Assembly (NCBI GenBank): GCA_000827205.1 | Contig: KN832557.1 | Location: 690,493 to 754,492 of the forward strand | Reading direction: 5' to 3' | Length of the DNA stretch: 64,000 nt | Source of the DNA: Plicaturopsis crispa FD-325 SS-3 | Lineage: Eukaryota; Basidiomycota; Agaricomycetes; Amylocorticiales; Amylocorticiaceae | In this document: piece after piece, positions 16,724-28,310 of the stretch | Position numbering within the stretch: position 1 is the first letter of the stretch | How the letters are laid out: every line of letters starts with the position of its first letter | Notes under the pieces: model-generated | What the model saw: only the letters and a program-made list of their open reading frames with translations | Databases searched by the model: none | Told to the model about the DNA's origin: nothing | Position numbers and translations under genes: made by a program

Positions 16724-17702
16724 CTGCAAACAGTTCGAGTGAATGAAAGTAGGGCCAAAACTTCGAAGTTGTGAGGGCTCACAACCAGCTCAGCCCGGGA
16801 TCAATGTCTCAGACAGTGCAGTCAAGCCGCGACGTATGTATGAATATCACACTTCACATCCGGCGCTTGTTTTCGAGGACCATGTGCCTTGAGTAAAGCA
16901 CATGGCTAGGTGTGGGATTTACCATGGAGATATGGCTTCGACCTGGCGGTGGGACTTTGGAGTGCGCCTGCGCCTGCGCCTCATCTGTAGATTATCAATG
17001 AGAAGAGTCCAGTGGGAAAAATGCATACGAGTAATTCTCACCTTTTGGTCACTCGCATCGAGGAACTTGAGCATGATTTTTTACGGAATGAAGTAGGTAT
17101 CTTGACGACCCCGGTGATTCAGCTCGACGATGTATCGTGGACGTGGTTTGGGGAAATATAGCACGGACTGATAGATGGATGAAACACACAATGCCAACAC
17201 GCTAAGTCAGTGGTGTTCTCAACACGACTCCCGAGGCAACAAGTATTTTTTCAAGGACTGAGGGTCGTGTGAGAAGGGGGGATGAGATATCACGGTGCGC
17301 TTCGGGGTGATACAGGGTCCTGTGAGCAAAGGGCGGGGAGTAACTGGGGAACTTGGCGCAAACTGACAAGGGGCATTATCGACTCGACCCTGCAGACATA
17401 AGGCAACCAGAAAAATGAGTTCAGGTGTCCTTTCAACACTGTAGTAGCTAGAAAAGCGTACCTCTCCATGACCCCGGGCGATATATATCCATGTTATCGC
17501 GCATGATTCATGCAACATTACGAACGGCACATGCATGTTTGTCTTGGTCGATAACATGCTTTGGGGCACAAAATTGGATACGGCAACGAGCTCACGGTGG
17601 CCATGATCATGTCGAAATTTTATTCCAAGGCGCCAATGTCCCAAGTCCAGTCGCTCGAATATGATAGCCAGTAGTAGCACACACAGCATATGGAACATTC
17701 GA
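16724..17702. other. Intergenic, no gene recognised
   Basis: Nearly 1 kb lies between the 5' end of the BTB gene and the 3' end of the VPS29 gene. It contains the BTB promoter. Short open frames on both strands lack domains and splice-consistent extensions. Confidence 0.5.
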
Positions 17703-18672
17703 TCACCAAACCTCCACCTCCGGGCTCGCAGCATCTACATGCCCAACTGCAGTCAGCGATTCCGCTCTTTGACCTACGTCCGAATCCAGAGCACGTACCT
17801 GGGACAGCCGCCTGCCCGGACCCGTTCGCCCCTCCTGCATACGCCCCTGCGCCCGGTGCCGCCACGTTCACGGGCGCGCCGCTCTCCTTCCGCCACTCGA
17901 CCTTCTCGACGCGGACCTCGCCCTCAACCAGTTGGTACACGTAGGTGACGACGACGGGACCCTGGATGTCCATCAATGCAAAAGATGGTGTCGGCGAGCT
18001 GGTAGAGGCGAGGGTCGTGTAGACGAGTAGGTTGGCCGGGTGTGGATAGGCACGAGGAAGTCGTTCGTCAGCACTCACTGTACGGCATGAAAGCGGCTAC
18101 TCACCTGGCACCATCTGGCCCGCCTGTCCATGCACCCGTCGCAGATCCAGGGTTAACGAAGAATCGGCCGCCGTAGTCGACAGCTTGGAATCTGCAAGAA
18201 CAATGTTGCTATGTTAGTCGACAGACGTAGGGATAGGCTCCCGAAATGCTGACCGGCCAGTGCCTCCACTAACGAGAACGTCAACGTCAAGCTGCCGAGC
18301 GACTGCGGCAAGCGCGTCGAGGTCGCCGGCAGGGACAGCCTGGTGACCGTGAATGAGCCCTATGCGGATGGGCGACGACGGCGGGGATATTGTGACAGAT
18401 AATGGGTGTGCGGATGTCTGCGCGCAAGTCAGAGTCAGGATAGCGTACTGCGCGCCTTCTTGGATGGGGCTCACCTCATCGTAATCGCCTCTAACGACTC
18501 TCAAATCTGCAGCGACGGCTCGGAGGTAGTCGTACGTGGGTCTGTCCTCGAGGTCGCCTGTGCATAAGATTTGCTGTATCTTCCCGGGGACGAGCAGTTT
18601 CTTGAACTTTGGAGGAAGGGCTGGTGCGCGGGAGGGAATGTGGAGGTCACCAATGAGCAGGACGAGAACCAT
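17703..18672 (-). CDS. VPS29: Retromer subunit VPS29
   Basis: Five exons (18475-18672, 18254-18417, 18105-18191, 17799-17998, 17703-17746) give 230 residues. The metallophosphoesterase-like fold is evident: [15 protein letters not shown] at the start, [47 protein letters not shown] and [23 protein letters not shown]29 is the scaffold subunit of the retromer cargo-recognition complex on endosomes, binding VPS35. The motif that is GHTHK in human VPS29 reads GGTGR here, so both histidines of the vestigial metal site are gone. The position equivalent to Asn39 is Asp. The C-terminus is longer than in animals (about 182 residues), with an extra Gly/Ala-rich tail. The last short exon ends SPEVEVW and is supported by splice signals only. 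Confidence 0.9.
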
Positions 18673-18977
18673 GTCGGGATTGTACAAGGTACAATTGCTA
18701 TGTAGTATAGCACAGTAACGTCCTATCAATCTGCAAGGATACCCGAGCTAGAGGGTGTACTGGCGGATGGTAAGGGAGAGACAGCAGAATAGATAATTGC
18801 AGTGCAAGATAGTAATGGCAGGCACTTGTACTGACTTGACGCGCGCGGGGTCAACGACATAGGCAGCATCATGCGCCCAAATTGATATAAATGATTAACA
18901 ACACCCACTGCCCAATATTTGCACGCATAGATGTTTGACAGATGTACTAGATGAAGATAAATAAATACGCAGCGCGC

Positions 18978-21540
18978 TCAGAACCTCCGCCTGTTTTCTA
19001 CCGTTTCTTCCGACTCGGTCTCGATAGCGTTCTGCGTGTCCCCGAGGAAAAAGTCTGGCATCCAGAGCGACAAGAGGATCGGTATGACGCCGAGACACGT
19101 CGCCGCGATGACCATGATCCGCATCGTTTCACCGTACGCTGTGGTAGAAGCATGTGTTCAGCGATATGCCAATGATGTGGATTGTCAGACGGCGTACCTT
19201 CAATGACACCCTCGCGCGTAGGGTCGCCCGACGGCAGCGCGGCGACGGACGTGATGCTCCCGTACAGAGTGTCCCGCGCGGCCTGCGTGAGCGACGGCAG
19301 GTGCTTCGCGAGGTTCTTCGGCATCGTGTTCGACCAGATCGCACCCGCTGAAGGAAAACCACACAGTCAGCAACGCGCCACTACTCACTGCGTCCAGCCT
19401 CCACGACATACCTATCGCAGTCCCCACAGCGCCACCGATCTCCGTGACCAACAGCACGACGGCTGTGACGACGGCGACGTCCGCGTGCTTCACGGACGCC
19501 TGCGCGCCGACTTGGATCGCGACTGCGGCGAACCCGCCACCCATGCCCTGCAGGACCTGCGTCATCACGAGCTCGCCGGTCCCCGCGTTCGCGCCGCGCG
19601 AGTGGATCATCAGGCCCACACCACTATATTGCCCGTGTCAGTGTGCGCGAGTATAGGGGTGGAAAGCTGACGTACAGTAAACGGATGCAGAGTCCGACGA
19701 CGAGAATGTACTAGGTTCGCGTATGATGGTCAGCATTCGCCCATTGGGTGGAGGTAAAGCACCGGATCGCACCTTGTAGCGCTGGTAGTACCGCATGGCG
19801 ATACCACACAAGATGCCGAAGAACGTCAGGGCGACGGTTTGCGTCGTCACAAAGTATGTCGCGTTGACGAGGGACCTGGTGCGTAAAGCAAAATATGAGA
19901 CGGCTTCCCGTCGCGTGTCGAGACTACGCACCATGGCTTGACAATCAAGATAAAAGAGTACAGGTATGTGAATGTGAGGTAGAAAGACACCTGCAAAGGG
20001 GACACCTTAGTGACGAGGACGAGCGCAGAGGGAGGAACACTTACAAAGTCAAAGAATCCGATGAGCGATGCGGCCACGACAGCACGGTTTTTGAGGTAGC
20101 TCAACGGGATCACCGGACGCTTTGCGAACTTGATGTCCCATATAGCAAATATAGGCAGCAAAACACACCCGACGACAATCATGGCGATGATGGAACCTAG
20201 TTCGAATGTCAATGTTCAGAAATATATACTTACATGGTGCCGGAGCAGGCACATACCATTCCTCCACTTGTCGTGCACGGTCTGACTGAGTGTCAGAGGG
20301 AGTAGGATGAGTGTCACTGCGGCTCCGAGGAGGACGAGTCCGACGGCGTCCAGATCCTCGATCACCTTCTTCGTACGGCGAAGTAACGGGAGCTTCTCTG
20401 GGAGTGTCGTTCCGTCACGCTTGCGCTGGAGGGCGGCGGCGACTAGTCCCAGCTTCTTCGCCTTGTTCTCGGCCCAGAGGAGGACGATGATCAGTGGGGA
20501 AAGCGTCGCGGGGACGAGGATCGCGAACATGCCGTCTGTAAAATGAATTAGTATAGACGCAAGGCAGGGAGGGGTGAGGGTGACGCACATCCCCAGCGCC
20601 AGCCGGAGTGCGTAAGGATGCTGGTGGCAATGTTGGCTCCGACGAAGCCATTGACAAGGAAGGGCGCAGACATGATGGACGAGACAAATGCACGCCACTT
20701 CAGTGTCGTTATGTCCGCAATGATGATCTGTGTGAGGAGCTGTAGACCGCTGTCGGGGCATGTAAGTATGGGTATACCAATTATACTCAGAGGTCGTCGT
20801 GACTCACGTATATCCACTAGAGACACACCATGTTAGCAACAGAAACTGGAATCAGAAGGTTGAGAATAGCTCACACTGCGTATATCACAATTCCACCTGC
20901 AACCGTTCCGACATTTTTCGCTGATGCGATAACAATATAACCTGGTACATTCGTATGAGTGAGCGTCCATGGAACAAAGACAATCCGTGCTGACCAACAA
21001 CGTAGAAAATCACTGTATCATCCCAGGTCAGATATGAATGGGGTAATTTTAACGAATAAACTCACAGACGCCAAGATATGCAGTCCCTCGAGATGAAACG
21101 TCGGCAACTTTAGCAATGACAGGTTTTCCAACAGCGACTGAGAAAGAATATTAGAGGATATAACTTTTGAATTGGGCGCTCGACGCACTGATCATAGATT
21201 GGGCAACCTGGATGGAAGAAATCAAACTGTGCTCTCCGAAACTCGACGTGGCAAATGCCAAATAATTGTACGTCGTAGAGCTATCCAGCGAATAGATGTA
21301 CGAGGCCAGCCCGAGACTATAAAAGACGGGTAAGCATCTGCACAGGACACACGAAGAAGAGTTGCACCTTATGAACAAGGCCCACTTGGAGTAGCGCCCG
21401 TAAACCTTCTCTGCCAACTCGACCTTCGTGACCCCGATATGGGCATCGTCCTCTGCTACGATGGAGCCGACGTCAGGCGCGCCCTTGAAGCTCAGTGACT
21501 TGGCGTCTTCGTCGTCTCTTTTTTGGGGGTGGTCAGACAT
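18978..21540 (-). CDS. Siderophore-iron type MFS transporter
   Basis: Fifteen in-phase GT-AG exons give 592 residues: 21368-21540, 21189-21316, 21066-21137, 20995-21012, 20875-20941, 20808-20816, 20589-20749, 20257-20535, 20045-20196, 19932-19990, 19773-19875, 19676-19710, 19412-19623, 19198-19347, 18978-19138. The sequence matches the ARN/Str (SIT) family of siderophore-iron:proton symporters: YGRYSKWALFIS, SYIYSLDSSTTYNYLAFAT, AVGKPVIAKVADVSSRGTAY, GYTGLQLLTQIIIADIT, HSGWRWGYGMFAI, ALNRK-like loop then EDLDAVGLVLLGAA, VLQGMGGGFAAVAIQVGAQ. About 14 hydrophobic segments are present. It should sit in the plasma or vacuolar membrane and import ferric siderophores. No siderophore synthetase lies nearby, so it may take up foreign siderophores. 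Exon 6 is only 9 nt and exon 4 is 18 nt, yet both are required by the family alignment. Confidence 0.9.
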
Positions 21541-23064
21541 GGTGGTGGTAAGGAAGAAAGAGCATGCGAAGAAGAAACGCTCCGAGTCCGACTTTATAAG
21601 AAGGAAAGGTTGGCAAAGCGGGCCCGCGTGAAGCCTTTACTGGACGATCACTGTTCCTTGATCGTCCCATCGTTTACAAAAATTATCTGATAAAACCATA
21701 GCCGCGGTCTTGCAACTCTTTTCGTGGGTTTTTATCAGATTAGGGTCCCCAGCTGCCTCCATCGAAGCAAAAAACTGACCAAATTGACCAACTTTAGAAG
21801 AGTTTTGTATGAGGAGCCAAGCGACGTCTGAAAACTCACCTCATCCGAAATCCGCCACTCCAAATTTTCACTGTCATTGTCAACACAACCACTGCTAGCG
21901 CTGGCCAGCAACAGTGGTACACATCTTCCTCGTCTAGACTTCTGCCAAGCGTCGGGCGGTAAAACGAATCTATCCACTTCAGTCGAGACCGATCATGTTC
22001 AACATGCAGGTCGACGTCGCCAGAGACTCGGAGGAATAAAAAAACTCGTCCCATCGGAGTTGTTCGGCTGCTCTGGTGGCGGTCCGACAGCTTGATGAAG
22101 CACGTTAACTGCGGATAGACCGGGGCGCCGATTCAAACCCTGAGCGCCGCCTGGCCATTGCTCTGCAGGATGAGGTACAGACCACGACTCCCGAATGGTT
22201 TCCGGTGCCACAGTCGGTCAAGAACGGTGAGGTGTTCTCCGAAACTTTTACTTGCCCAGGGCAACATTTGCAAGGGCACGTTAATGTGCCTGACAACATT
22301 CCGGGTTTATATGCGATGTTTACATGGACGCAAACAGCCGCAGCACAGTCTACTTGGCTAGACCTGTTTCCTAGAAGAAAAAGCATTATCCTGCACAGAC
22401 GACTCGGAGTCGGAAGCGAACGATACAATCGAAGGAATTCACAGTACTTCGAGCAACATAAGCTTTCATACATACTTACCAGCGGCCTGAAGAGGTAGGC
22501 AGCCACACTCGCAAGTACTTGCAGCCCCCTGACAGCTACTGTAGATGCAGAGGTCCCTCGCAGCGTCGTTCACGACTTTGCCGAAGCTGAATCGCCACGA
22601 TAGGTACTGACTGGCGAGGGGAATGGTTAAGCTTCGTGTCAAACGGGACCTTTCGAACGAAAATTGGAGGAGGGTTTCGGGACGAAAGACACTGCCGCAG
22701 AGCTGTCTTTGGGGCATTCGCACCTGAGCTCTGCTTCGAGAGTCGTCCGTCAGGATTCAGCATCCACCTTATGAGAGAACAACACGCACCGCATCCACTT
22801 TTTTGGCTGGACCATTGGTCTCTGGAGGTTGATGACGGTCTACCTGGGCGAGGGAGCTGTGGGGCAGATGCCGGAGGACTGTGCTTCCCATTCGTATGTC
22901 CGCGAGAGAGGCGAAGTCGCTAGCCTCATGTTGGCGGTCATCAAGAAAGACGTAGGACAACACGTCCAAACAACCGCCCGGTATGTTATATTTGCCACGT
23001 CGTTAAGTACAAGTTGCCGACAGAGCTTAAACCAAGTTCCGCACCAGTTTCCGGATATCTTATT
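21541..23064. other. Intergenic, possibly decayed coding DNA
   Basis: The MFS promoter lies at the left end. Around 22140-22370 and 22640-22920 there are medium-length open frames (for example one reading VFSETFTCPGQHLQGHVNVP), but I cannot tie them to a family or to a splice-consistent gene. They may be remnants. Confidence 0.35.
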
Positions 23065-24343
23065 ATGTCGGCAACAGAGGCCCCGTCTACCGCGCCTACG
23101 AGCGAGTCCAGTACCCAGGACATCACCTTCTGCTCGGAGGATGGCCTTTTCTTCCAGGTCCACCGCACCAATCTCGACATGCACGCAGACCGTTTCCCTG
23201 ATGCCGACTCCACGACCTCATCCCCTACGAATCCCATCAAGTTGCCGGAGTCGGGAGATGTACTCGACCTCCTCTTCCAGTACATGTACCGCCAGCGCCA
23301 GCCGGACCTCGCCACCGTTCCGTTCAAGGTCCTCTGTGGCCTTGCGCACGCCGTGGAGAAGTACCGTGTCTTCCCTGCGCTCGAAATTTGCAAGATTCAC
23401 ATGCGGTACGTGGATGCACTCCTGTGCTCGACACTCGAGACTGATGCCTACCTTTAGCGACGCGATTCCGGCACACCCACTTCCCGTGCTTGTATACGCG
23501 GCACGGTACGGGCACATAACGCTCATGGACGCCGCCGCTCGCGAGTCCATCGGTCTGCCTCTTGAGGAGGTCTACGCAACCCTCGGAAACGACAGCAAAG
23601 TACTCCTGGCTTGGGTAAATTATTTGTTGCCTCTCACGATCCACAACTGACTTCGCACGCAGTCCCGGTACCACGCAGCATGGCTCGACGCGCTCCAGCG
23701 TGCCACCACTGCACGTCCGCCCGTTGCGCAGCACTACTATTCCTGCACCCCTCCAGCTGCGAAGCTCCAGTACCTCCATCAGCACACGAACTCCGCGAGC
23801 TCCTTTTCCCTCGACTCGCCCCCGGGTTCAGCGGCTGCATCCATAATTGCGCCCACTGTGTCAGGGTCGGCCGCAACGGCGGCAGGCTCCCCAGCCTCGT
23901 CCCCGGTCCCTGCGCCTGGAGCAGCATTCGCAGCCTCCTGGCTCGGCGCCGCCAAACGCCGCTCCCTCGGGACCTACTTTGAGCGCTCCGACGACCAAGC
24001 CCCGTCCCCGCCCCCCTCGTCCATCTCCTCGCCCTTCTCACCCGGCACCGCCGCCACGAGCACGAGCGGGCACGAACAGACGCGCCTGTGCCCGACGTGG
24101 ACGCAGATCTACGCGCTGACGGCACACGCACTCGGTGGGCGGGCGGCCGCGCTGAAGGACCCGGAGACGGTGTTCAAGCCCGCGCAGGTGCTGCTCGCGC
24201 GCGGGGGCGTGGGCGGCGGCGAGTTTGGTAGCAACAGAGGGGAGGGTGCGTGTGCGGACTGCGAGGAGAACGTGCGCAGCTGGCAGGACACCGTGCGCGC
24301 GGTCGTGCTCGGAGTCACACCCTTCTCGATGCTCCTCGAGTGA
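23065..24343 (+). CDS. BTB/POZ domain protein (copy 2) with long C-terminus
   Basis: Three exons (23065-23405, 23458-23614, 23663-24343) encode 392 residues. Exon 1 holds the BTB domain: ITFCSEDGLFFQVHRTNLDMH, SGDVLDLLFQYMYRQRQPDL and HAVEKYRVFPALEICKIHMR. Exon 2 is the DAIPAHPLPVLVYAARYG block found in all BTB genes here. The last exon is expanded compared with its paralogues by a Ser/Ala/Pro-rich, probably disordered stretch (about residues 200-300) before the CxDCEENVRSWQDTVRAV ending. It lacks the separate short first exon of the other copies; the BTB frame is continuous with its ATG. The usual IPKFS-type C-terminal motif is replaced by VTPFSMLLE. Likely an adaptor protein; function not known. 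All introns are canonical. Confidence 0.82.
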
Positions 24344-24940
24344 GCGCTGCACCTGGAATTACCGTCGACACGCGAAACGATCGACAGACTCACGTCTCCG
24401 CCCGAAACATACTCACGACGCGACATGACTTAACGAAGCACGAACAATAGTCTCAAAATGTAGTTAATACCCGTGGAGTACGTCGTGTTCCCCTCGCATC
24501 CAAGGCTTTTCGGTCGCTCATGCCGAATTTGTTCTCAGAATGCATCCCCCTCATTCGCTCACCGACACTCACTACGTCTAGATTCACACGTCAGACGTCG
24601 CATTGTAAACACGACACACATACCGTACAGCATTGAATATACCCTCATCACAAGGATCCCTATCGCTAGCCTCAGTCATGGCCGTGTGCACACTCTGCTT
24701 GCGATAATATCTTCGATGCCAAACTGAGATAAAAACGCTATTAGTAATTACTGCGTAAGGAGAATGAGGAGATTTACCCAGCGTGTACTAGGCAGTGCAA
24801 TACAGCGTCCGTCTTCAGGTACTGGTCAGGCGAGTCTCTATAGGACTGTATATGCGCGCTGATGTTTCTGATTTTTAGCCCCGTTCACCGTAGAATAAAG
24901 GGGAGAAAAGTCTGGTTGCGGTTTCGTCGCGATTATGCCA
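24344..24940. other. Intergenic spacer between convergent BTB genes
   Basis: About 600 bp between two 3' ends. No gene or repeat recognised; AT-rich stretches near 24600-24750 fit terminator regions. Confidence 0.45.
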
Positions 24941-25882
24941 CTACATCAATGCACTAAACTTTGGAACACCAGCGACCGCCTTTTCGATCCGATAGCGCCA
25001 GTCCTGTATACTGGCGTGGCAGCTCACACAGTGCTCAGTCACTAGTGGCCAATGCTGCACCATTTTCTTCAACAACGTGACGTTCTCTCCGACGCTCGAC
25101 AAAATCTCGGCGTAATACCCAGGCCATCCACCGCACCCGTACAAGTCTTTGTGGGCCAAGGGATTGCCTTGAGTGGCGACTAACAGTACCTCAAGCCATG
25201 CACGTCTATACTGCGCCTATGTATGCTTGCGTGAGCAGGGAATGCAGTATACATACTGAAATGCTCTCATTCTTACCCATAGGAAGTCGACTCGGGGCGA
25301 GAGTGATTCGACGGGCTTACTCATGGCGGTCTCCACTGCTTGGTCCGCTATATCTGGGTAGCCGTGCTTGACCGCGTATTCTAGGACTGAAAACGGGTGC
25401 ATGGGAATCGCATCACTATGCATGCTTTACAGTGAGTACGCATTGCCATGCATTATCATCACTGGTCGCTCACATCATTCGGTGCATACAGATCTCCATC
25501 GCCGGGAACACCTGGTACTTCTCAGCAGCCTCCGCCAGTGCATCGAGAACACTGAACTCGATTTTTTCCAAGTCGGGCTGCCTCCGTGGGTAAACGTACT
25601 GAAAAAGGAGTCCCAGCGTCTTCGAATTTTCTGTGAGATCAATGACTTCTCCTTCAACTAGATTCAGCCCTTCAATGGCAAAGCCCTCTGAGTGAACGTC
25701 CAGATATTTTCGGTGTAATTTGAAAAGCACTCTGTCGCTCGACCTCATCGTAAGGTCAGAGTCGGCTGCGGCAACTATGTGCTACTAGGTGAGTCTTGTT
25801 GCTCGCGGTTCCTCGAAACAGACGAATACATAGACTCACAAAGCTCAGAGATCACGACGTTTTCATGCTGTGTATTGTCCAT
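24941..25882 (-). CDS. BTB/POZ domain protein (copy 3)
   Basis: Four exons (25840-25882, 25474-25774, 25277-25415, 24941-25216) encode 252 residues. The BTB core reads SDRVLFKLHRKYLDVHSEGF, LGLLFQYVYPRRQPDLEKI and LAEAAEKYQVFPAMEICMH. The second conserved block, DAIPMHPFSVLEYAVKHGY, and the C-terminal WRYRIEKAVAGVPKFSALM complete the family pattern. It is the closest in layout to the copy at 27354-28310, including the SxxTMRSSDRVxFKLHRK stretch. The two are separated by copy 4. The acceptor of intron 2 was chosen to reproduce the conserved DAIP block. Probable role: BTB oligomerisation or Cullin-3 adaptor. Confidence 0.82.
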
Positions 25883-26139
25883 GAGGATGGTAAGGTTTAA
25901 AGTTCGTGGGTCAAGACACGAACCTTGACTAGCTTGACTAAGAAGATATAAATCGGATCCCTGCACGTTTCGACGTGCGTCGTGTACTTCTAAGTATTTT
26001 CCCGTTTGCCCTTGCGTCCTGCGCGTGCGTCCTGGCAGGCGTGCACCTTGTCCAAGAGTGATAGGACTGAGATATATACATTACTCGACATCCACCCCCT
26101 AGTAGCGGCGAAGACACCGGTGAATCTCACCTGTATACG

Positions 26140-27167
26140 ATGGACGACGGAAAACCGGATAAGATTTCCAAACGATGTGAGTACTAACCGCACTTCCTAG
26201 GCACTACCACCCTCGCTAAATGGCCTTCTGCAGTCTTCGCGGCGGATTCTGACGTTACATTGCGATCCAGAGATAAAGTTCGTTTCCTGGTCCACCACCG
26301 CAACGTTAGTGCGACGTCGGAAAGTCTCGCTGCACTCGAAATCCAATCCGTCTTGAAAGGAGACGTGACCGATTTACCTGAATCGTCAGAAGTCCTGGAT
26401 ATCCTCCTTCAGTATATGTATCCCCAACGCCAACCAGACCTACAAAGTGTATCGATGTCGATCCTCAAGGAGGTGGCCGAAGCTGCTGAAAAGTACGAAG
26501 TATTTTCGGCGATGGAGATAGCGAAGCTGCACATGAGGCAAGTGGTCCTGTGCATCATGCGGAGCGGGGGGAAACGTACTACTACTAACATGCTGCTTCT
26601 GTTTGACAGAAAGCGTCTTTCCACTCCTGGCGGGCCTGTTTGGGACATCCTAGATTATTCCACAAAGCACGGGTACGCGGAGATTATGGATGAAGCGGCG
26701 AGAAAAGCCATGGAAAACAAAAGCCAGTGCGCTAAGCCTAGGGAGATTCCCAGCGCTGTCGCACCAGTATGGGTGGGATTTGATAGTCTGATCTTTCGAC
26801 GACATACTGATGACAAGCTGTGCAACTTTAGCTCCAGTTCCAGCTGGCGTGGCTGCACGCATTATCAAGCGTGTTGCACTCACCAGGAGACCAATGGAAA
26901 CAAACACATCGTTTGTCGAACAGCAAGCAGGCCGAACATTGTGGTGGCTGGTCCAAGTACTATGCTGAAATGGCGTCGAGGATTGGGGGAGCCCCGGCGG
27001 AGCTGACCAATGTCGAGTCCTACTTCTTGGCCATCAGTCGGCCAGAGGAATGTGCGAAATGTTGTGCCGCTATAGATCGGTGGAAGACGCGTACAGCCGC
27101 ATTCGTCGCTGGAATCCCGACGTTCAGTAGTATTGTCGAAGTCTATAAGGCGGCTGTGCATGATTAG
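26140..27167 (+). CDS. BTB/POZ domain protein (copy 4) with a GC-AG intron
   Basis: Four exons (26140-26176, 26234-26537, 26610-26772, 26832-27167) encode 279 residues. Exon 2 gives the BTB domain (RDKVRFLVHHRNVSATSES, VLDILLQYMYPQRQPDL, AEAAEKYEVFSAMEIAKLHM). Exon 3 gives the VWDILDYSTKHGYAEIMDEA block. The last exon contains LQFQLAWLHAL and CCAAIDRWKTRTAAFVAGIP, with a tail about 12 residues longer than in the paralogues. Intron 2 (26538-26609) begins GCAAGT, a GC donor, at the position where the other BTB genes have GT. It is 72 nt long and has no stop in frame, so an unspliced form would simply carry 24 extra residues. The other introns are GT-AG. Confidence 0.82.
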
Positions 27168-27353
27168 GGACAATGACTATGGGTCAGATTTTGAAGATGT
27201 TCGCGACGATCAAGTACGTCGGAGCAGAGATCAATGAACGCACGCGTTCCTAAGTAAGTCTCTTCTATAAGGAGTCTAGGCAGACTACAACAGTTGTGCC
27301 TTCATCTGAACGCCTTTCTTACTGATTGTACCAGTCGACTGACTCTTGTATCA

Positions 27354-28310
27354 ATGGACGTCAGTCAAGATGAAAACATATTCTCGGAACGCTGCAAGCA
27401 TCTTGTTTCGATACACGGAATCTACGATATTCGAGCACTGACCAGAACCTTTTGGTTTCAGTTGCTGCAGCCGATGCAGATATCACGATGAGGTCGAATG
27501 ACCGTGTAGTTTTCAAGCTACATCGCAAGAATCTCGACACTCACACGGAGGGGTTCGTGACCGATGGGCTGTATCCCGTAGAAGGAGAGATGGTCGATCT
27601 CGTGGAGCCGTCAAGTGTCCTCGATCTCCTCTTCCAATATGTCTATCCTCAGCGGCAGCCTGAGCTTAGATCCCTGGACTTTGAAGTCCTCGCAGCGCTG
27701 GCGGAGGCAGCCGAGAAATATCAAATATATTCTGCGATGTATGTATGCATGTTGCAAATGACGTGAGTATCTTTGCTAGTAACCATCAACTATTGTGTTG
27801 CACTCACCGGTTATAGGGACAACATCCCGCACTATCCATTCGAAGTGTTAGAGTACGCTGTGAAGCACGGTTACGGGGACGTCGCCGATCAGGCTGCATA
27901 CGAAGCCATGAGCATCAAAGCACCTCCGAAACTGTCGCCTCATACAGATTTTCTGTGGGTAAGAACAGCTTTAGTGAACACGAAATACTTCGGAAAGAGT
28001 ACTTACCCACAGCCAGTCAAGATATTACGCACGATGGCTGAGGGTCCTTGTCGAGGCAACATCGACAGCGGCTTGTTGCACGATCCACCCGAATAAGTAC
28101 GGCCCCAGGTGTGATGGATGGGCAAAATGTTTTTCCATCGCGATAGCTAAGCTCGGATCTGAGATCGGCCAAGCGAAGGCATTTGTCGACAGCTGGCCGA
28201 CTGATGTTTGGCGGCCTGGATGTATGGAGTGCATAGCCGCAATTGAGGCGTGGAGGAGGGGGATCAAGGATGCCGTCGAAGCTATTCCAAAGTTCAGCAC
28301 TTTCATGTAA
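27354..28310 (+). CDS. BTB/POZ domain protein (copy 5) with a GC-AG intron
   Basis: Four exons (27354-27393, 27462-27762, 27817-27958, 28017-28310) encode 258 residues. BTB core: SNDRVVFKLHRKNLDTHTEGF, VLDLLFQYVYPQRQPEL, LAEAAEKYQIYSAMYVCML. Then DNIPHYPFEVLEYAVKHGY, SRYYARWLRVLVEAT and the C-terminal CIAAIEAWRRGIKDAVEAIP and KFSTFM. The first intron (27394-27461) opens with GCAAGC, a second GC donor within this BTB cluster. The corresponding introns of copies 1, 3 and 4 use GT. The last acceptor was placed to give SRYYARWL, which matches SRYHAAWL of copy 2. Tandem arrangement with copy 4 (187 bp apart, same strand) suggests local duplication. Confidence 0.82.

Noticed and set aside
18978-21540. 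Siderophore biosynthesis locus
   Set aside because: Only the transporter is present; no ornithine monooxygenase or NRPS gene is seen.
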